Below, in pieces: positions 9,647 to 11,692 of a stretch of 11,692 nucleotides of DNA. The stretch is from Phoronis ovalis (lineage: Eukaryota; Phoronida; Phoronidae). The stretch lies in NCBI GenBank assembly GCA_028565635.1, contig JAOXYB010051090.1:1-11692 (forward strand), given 5' to 3'. The position numbers and the translations under genes are program-made. The notes beneath the pieces are model-generated. The model did not search any database and had not been told where the DNA came from. It saw nothing but the letters and a program-made list of their open reading frames with translations. How positions within the stretch are numbered: the first letter of the stretch is position 1; every line of letters begins with the position of its first letter.

Positions 9647-11179
9647 TTAAGTGTCAATGTCAACTTCAGCAGGTATGCAACAGAAATGAGATAACCAACT
9701 AATAAATAGTGCTATCAGATACACAAGCATAGCTATAAACACTGCTGCTATCTGATAATTACACACTACAATTACAAGTAGAGCTCCATAACGAAGAAAT
9801 TGACCTGACGAATAAAAGCTAGCATTAAATGCAACAGCAGATAAAGTAGCCATTACACCCCATATTAACAGTAATAAACAAACCCACCATTCACGAACAG
9901 CATACAAAAATTTTTGAGACAGTGTTGTTTTTTGCAGTTCTTCCAGTCTATCTTCTGTTGCATCAGTATTTTCCAGTGAAAAATACAGTATGGCTTCAGC
10001 CATTGGAGCATAATCTTCATTTACTGTTTTGAGTAAGTCTTCTGTGTTGCTACCAGCTTTCAGATTAATGAGAACAAGCATTTCTAATAACCAGTAATAA
10101 TTAACAATGCAAAATAAACATAAACTTTTAATTGGCAGGGTGAGAATGAATATTATTAGGAAAACTGTCCATGTTGACACTGAATAATCTTCTGTTGTGT
10201 CATTTTCTGAATGTATTTGCAGCGCCAGCATGCCTAATAACATCCCAAACATGCATGAATTGAGAAATAATGCGACAAATAGACGATTTGAAACGTGACA
10301 GAATGTGTTTTCTATATGACCTATTTGTGCGTATAAATGTTTTGTTAGTTTACGGGCCATGTAGATTCGTATGCCATAAATGTATATCAGAATTAGTATA
10401 TCAAAGGCTAATAGGACAAGTTCCAGTTCAGAAAAAGCATCCTGAACAGAGTATGCTTTTCCAACGACAACTCCAAATAAAGTAAGGAGAATAGCTGGAT
10501 ACATAAGAATTTCTTGAATGACATTCTCCAAGTACTGTAACTTTTTATCCATAACCTGTTGTTCAAGTGAGTTTGCATTTGTGTACTTTGGTATTTTCTT
10601 AAAACACCATGTGAGTGCTAATAACACATTTTCAACCAGTGAGAAAACTAATGCTGTTACTTTAAATCCTAAATAATTAGGTTCTCTGGCAATATCTAGT
10701 ATTGCCAAGATAAGATTAAATGCAAACAGAATTTGTGGTATGATACGATTAAGTCTGTTCCAGATTTGTGTCAGTGGTTTTTCTGTTGTCAACAGTACTG
10801 CTTCTCTTCCGTGTGTAGCTTGTTCCTTGTTGTCTTTGTTGGACAAACGCATTGTTTCCTTTACAGCCACCCAATTCGTCAATTTACTTTGTGAAACACG
10901 GTGTTTTCGTACCGTTTTCATTGTGGTCATTCGTGTAACCTGTACCTCTTTACCATTTATTACTTTTGTATGCATTGTGGTGCTGGGGTCTACATTATGT
11001 GTTGTGACCATAAAGTTTCTGTCTTGTTCACTAGAGGCTCCTGGGAGAGTGCCTTGTGCGTTGGCATTGTTGTTGGGGTCTTTGGGAACTCTTCTTTTAA
11101 TTACTTTTTTATGGATCACTTTCACTTGGCCTTCTGGGACATCATTTGCATGTACTACTTGTATCTGTTTAGTCGGCAT
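9647..11179 (-). CDS. Unrecognised multi-pass membrane protein, 510 aa (paralog 2)
   Basis: The frame is open from an upstream ATG at 11221 (524 aa), but I choose the ATG at 11179 (MPTKQIQVV) because TTTTTTGCAG|G sits directly before it, a strong 3' splice site that would make the 14 extra codons intronic. In 510-aa numbering, residues 1-130 are a soluble, basic tail with valine-lysine alternation (VKVIHKKVIKRR, TKVINGKEVQV). A membrane core follows, with hydrophobic segments near 147-163, 171-192, 222-238, 252-271, 298-320, 336-362, 432-450, 462-479 and 481-498. The C-terminus is short, with two cysteines just after the last segment that could be lipidated. Motifs TEKPLT, WNR.NRI.P, QY.EN, EIL.YP, R.YMA.KL, IVNY.W.LE, EDY.P and REWW match the gene at 5732-7777, so the two are paralogs in the same orientation. 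The family is unknown to me and no catalytic or pore signature is evident. Confidence 0.88.
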   Translation of the reverse strand: MPTKQIQVVHANDVPEGQVKVIHKKVIKRRVPKDPNNNANAQGTLPGASSEQDRNFMVTTHNVDPSTTMHTKVINGKEVQVTRMTTMKTVRKHRVSQSKLTNWVAVKETMRLSNKDNKEQATHGREAVLLTTEKPLTQIWNRLNRIIPQILFAFNLILAILDIAREPNYLGFKVTALVFSLVENVLLALTWCFKKIPKYTNANSLEQQVMDKKLQYLENVIQEILMYPAILLTLFGVVVGKAYSVQDAFSELELVLLAFDILILIYIYGIRIYMARKLTKHLYAQIGHIENTFCHVSNRLFVALFLNSCMFGMLLGMLALQIHSENDTTEDYSVSTWTVFLIIFILTLPIKSLCLFCIVNYYWLLEMLVLINLKAGSNTEDLLKTVNEDYAPMAEAILYFSLENTDATEDRLEELQKTTLSQKFLYAVREWWVCLLLLIWGVMATLSAVAFNASFYSSGQFLRYGALLVIVVCNYQIAAVFIAMLVYLIALFISWLSHFCCIPAEVDIDT

Positions 11180-11180
11180 C

Positions 11181-11375
11181 CTGCAAAAAACCCTGATTAG
11201 TTTCGGTAAATACAGATGCATTAAATAAAATATATTTTTTTAACATATGTTAAAGTAAACAGTATCACAGTTGCCATTTTGATATAAATCCTTATGGATA
11301 ATAACAAAACTAATTTCTAACCTATAACTGTTTGTAATAACTATATAAAAGTCTCATCTAAAACACATATCTTAC
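11181..11375 (-). other. Possible 5' intron of paralog 2 (195 nt if the donor is right)
   Basis: The acceptor side is strong on the minus strand: a CTAAT branch-point-like word, a T6 tract and GCAG, with the AG at 11182-11181 and the likely start codon beginning two bases later. The donor is less certain: CAAA|GTAAGA with its exon end at 11376 is a reasonable candidate, and AG|GTTAG near 11320 is another. The upstream exon would be noncoding or nearly so. Confidence 0.4.
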
Positions 11376-11588
11376 TTTGAACATTTGCCTTAAAGGGCTT
11401 TTATGATAGAAGAGCACACATTAACACTGGTTAACAACACATGCTATTTGTATTAAGAACTTGCATATTGTACATACATCCTGCTAGTTCACGAATTTGT
11501 CAAAAATTCTCTCACCCTATATATATTAAAATAAAGTTCTATACAGTCTTTGCTTACATGGAGCTTATAAGTATATTTTCTGTACTCC
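11222..11588. other. AT-rich noncoding stretch upstream of paralog 2
   Basis: This should hold the 5' noncoding exon and promoter side of the minus-strand gene, and SGSM intron on the plus strand. I see no SGSM exon, RNA gene or clear core promoter motif in it. Confidence 0.5.
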
Positions 11589-11607
11589 GGGGGGGGGGGG
11601 GGGGGGG
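11589..11607 (+). repeat. 19-base poly-G run
   Basis: Nineteen consecutive G bases stand out in sequence that is otherwise AT-rich. Such runs are prone to length error in assembly and can form G-quadruplexes. It is followed by an atypical G/C-patterned segment to the window end. Confidence 0.9.
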
Positions 11608-11662
11608 AGGATTTGAAAGATGGGTGGCATGTTGAAACATGGTTTTTTCAAAAGCCCCTTTT

Positions 11663-11680
11663 GGGGGGTCTTAGCCCCCC
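11663..11680. repeat. G6/C6 hairpin at the right edge
   Basis: GGGGGG at 11663-11668 and CCCCCC at 11675-11680 flank the six-base loop TCTTAG, and a GCCCC block lies just before at 11654-11658. Together with the poly-G run at 11589-11607 this looks like the edge of a dispersed repeat or transposable-element fragment, but the element is cut by the window end and cannot be named. Confidence 0.6.
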
Positions 11681-11692
11681 GTGGTGGTAAAA

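Noticed and set aside
5732-11221. Assignment of the two membrane proteins to anoctamins, otopetrins or a named TMEM family
   Set aside because: Segment number alone is not specific, and I could not match any hallmark motif of those families; naming one would be invention.
10740-11228. A 162-codon plus-strand open frame and a 99-codon one overlapping it
   Set aside because: Both lie antisense to the N-terminal coding part of paralog 2, whose reading frame has clear motif conservation with paralog 1. They show no family resemblance and are shadows.
1-11692. tRNA, rRNA, CRISPR array or intact transposon
   Set aside because: No conserved tRNA box pair, ribosomal sequence, regularly spaced repeats, or transposase or reverse-transcriptase-like frame was seen on either strand.

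Overview
This is a window of AT-rich eukaryotic, almost certainly animal, nuclear DNA. The evidence is GT-AG introns of about 0.5-3.5 kb, an exon series encoding a metazoan Rab/Rap regulator, and two large single-exon membrane-protein genes. Frequent TACATGTA-like words, the AT-rich introns and the lack of any vertebrate-type repeat suggest a marine invertebrate. Mollusc-like or sponge-like is a guess; I cannot name the species.

Plus strand: the interior of a small G protein signaling modulator gene (SGSM1/2-like). Four confident exons (1516-1665, 2171-2307, 4671-4738, 5490-5654) join in frame with phases 0, 2 and 1. They encode about 173 residues of the Rab/Rap-binding PH-like region, including [46 protein letters not shown] and [17 protein letters not shown]. 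The N-terminal RUN domain and the C-terminal TBC (Rab-GAP) domain lie outside the window. A fifth, weaker exon candidate sits near 9129-9246.

Minus strand: two long open frames, 5732-7777 (681 aa) and 9647-11179 (510 aa, or 524 aa if started upstream), encode paralogous multi-pass membrane proteins with about 8-9 hydrophobic segments. I cannot place the family. They share a clear set of motifs (TEKPLT..WNR.NRI.P, QY.EN...EIL.YP, R.YMA.KL, IVNY.W.LE, EDY.P, REWW) but have unrelated N-terminal tails, and only the first has a long C-terminal tail. Both coding frames appear uninterrupted, and each has a good 3' splice site just upstream of its likely ATG, so each probably has a noncoding 5' exon. 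They are nested antisense to SGSM introns; if the 9129-9246 exon is real, they occupy two consecutive introns.

Remaining sequence is intronic or intergenic and AT-rich. It holds short simple repeats, a triplicated 11-mer, a 19-base G run followed by a G6/C6 hairpin at the right edge, and no RNA gene, CRISPR array or intact mobile element that I can support.
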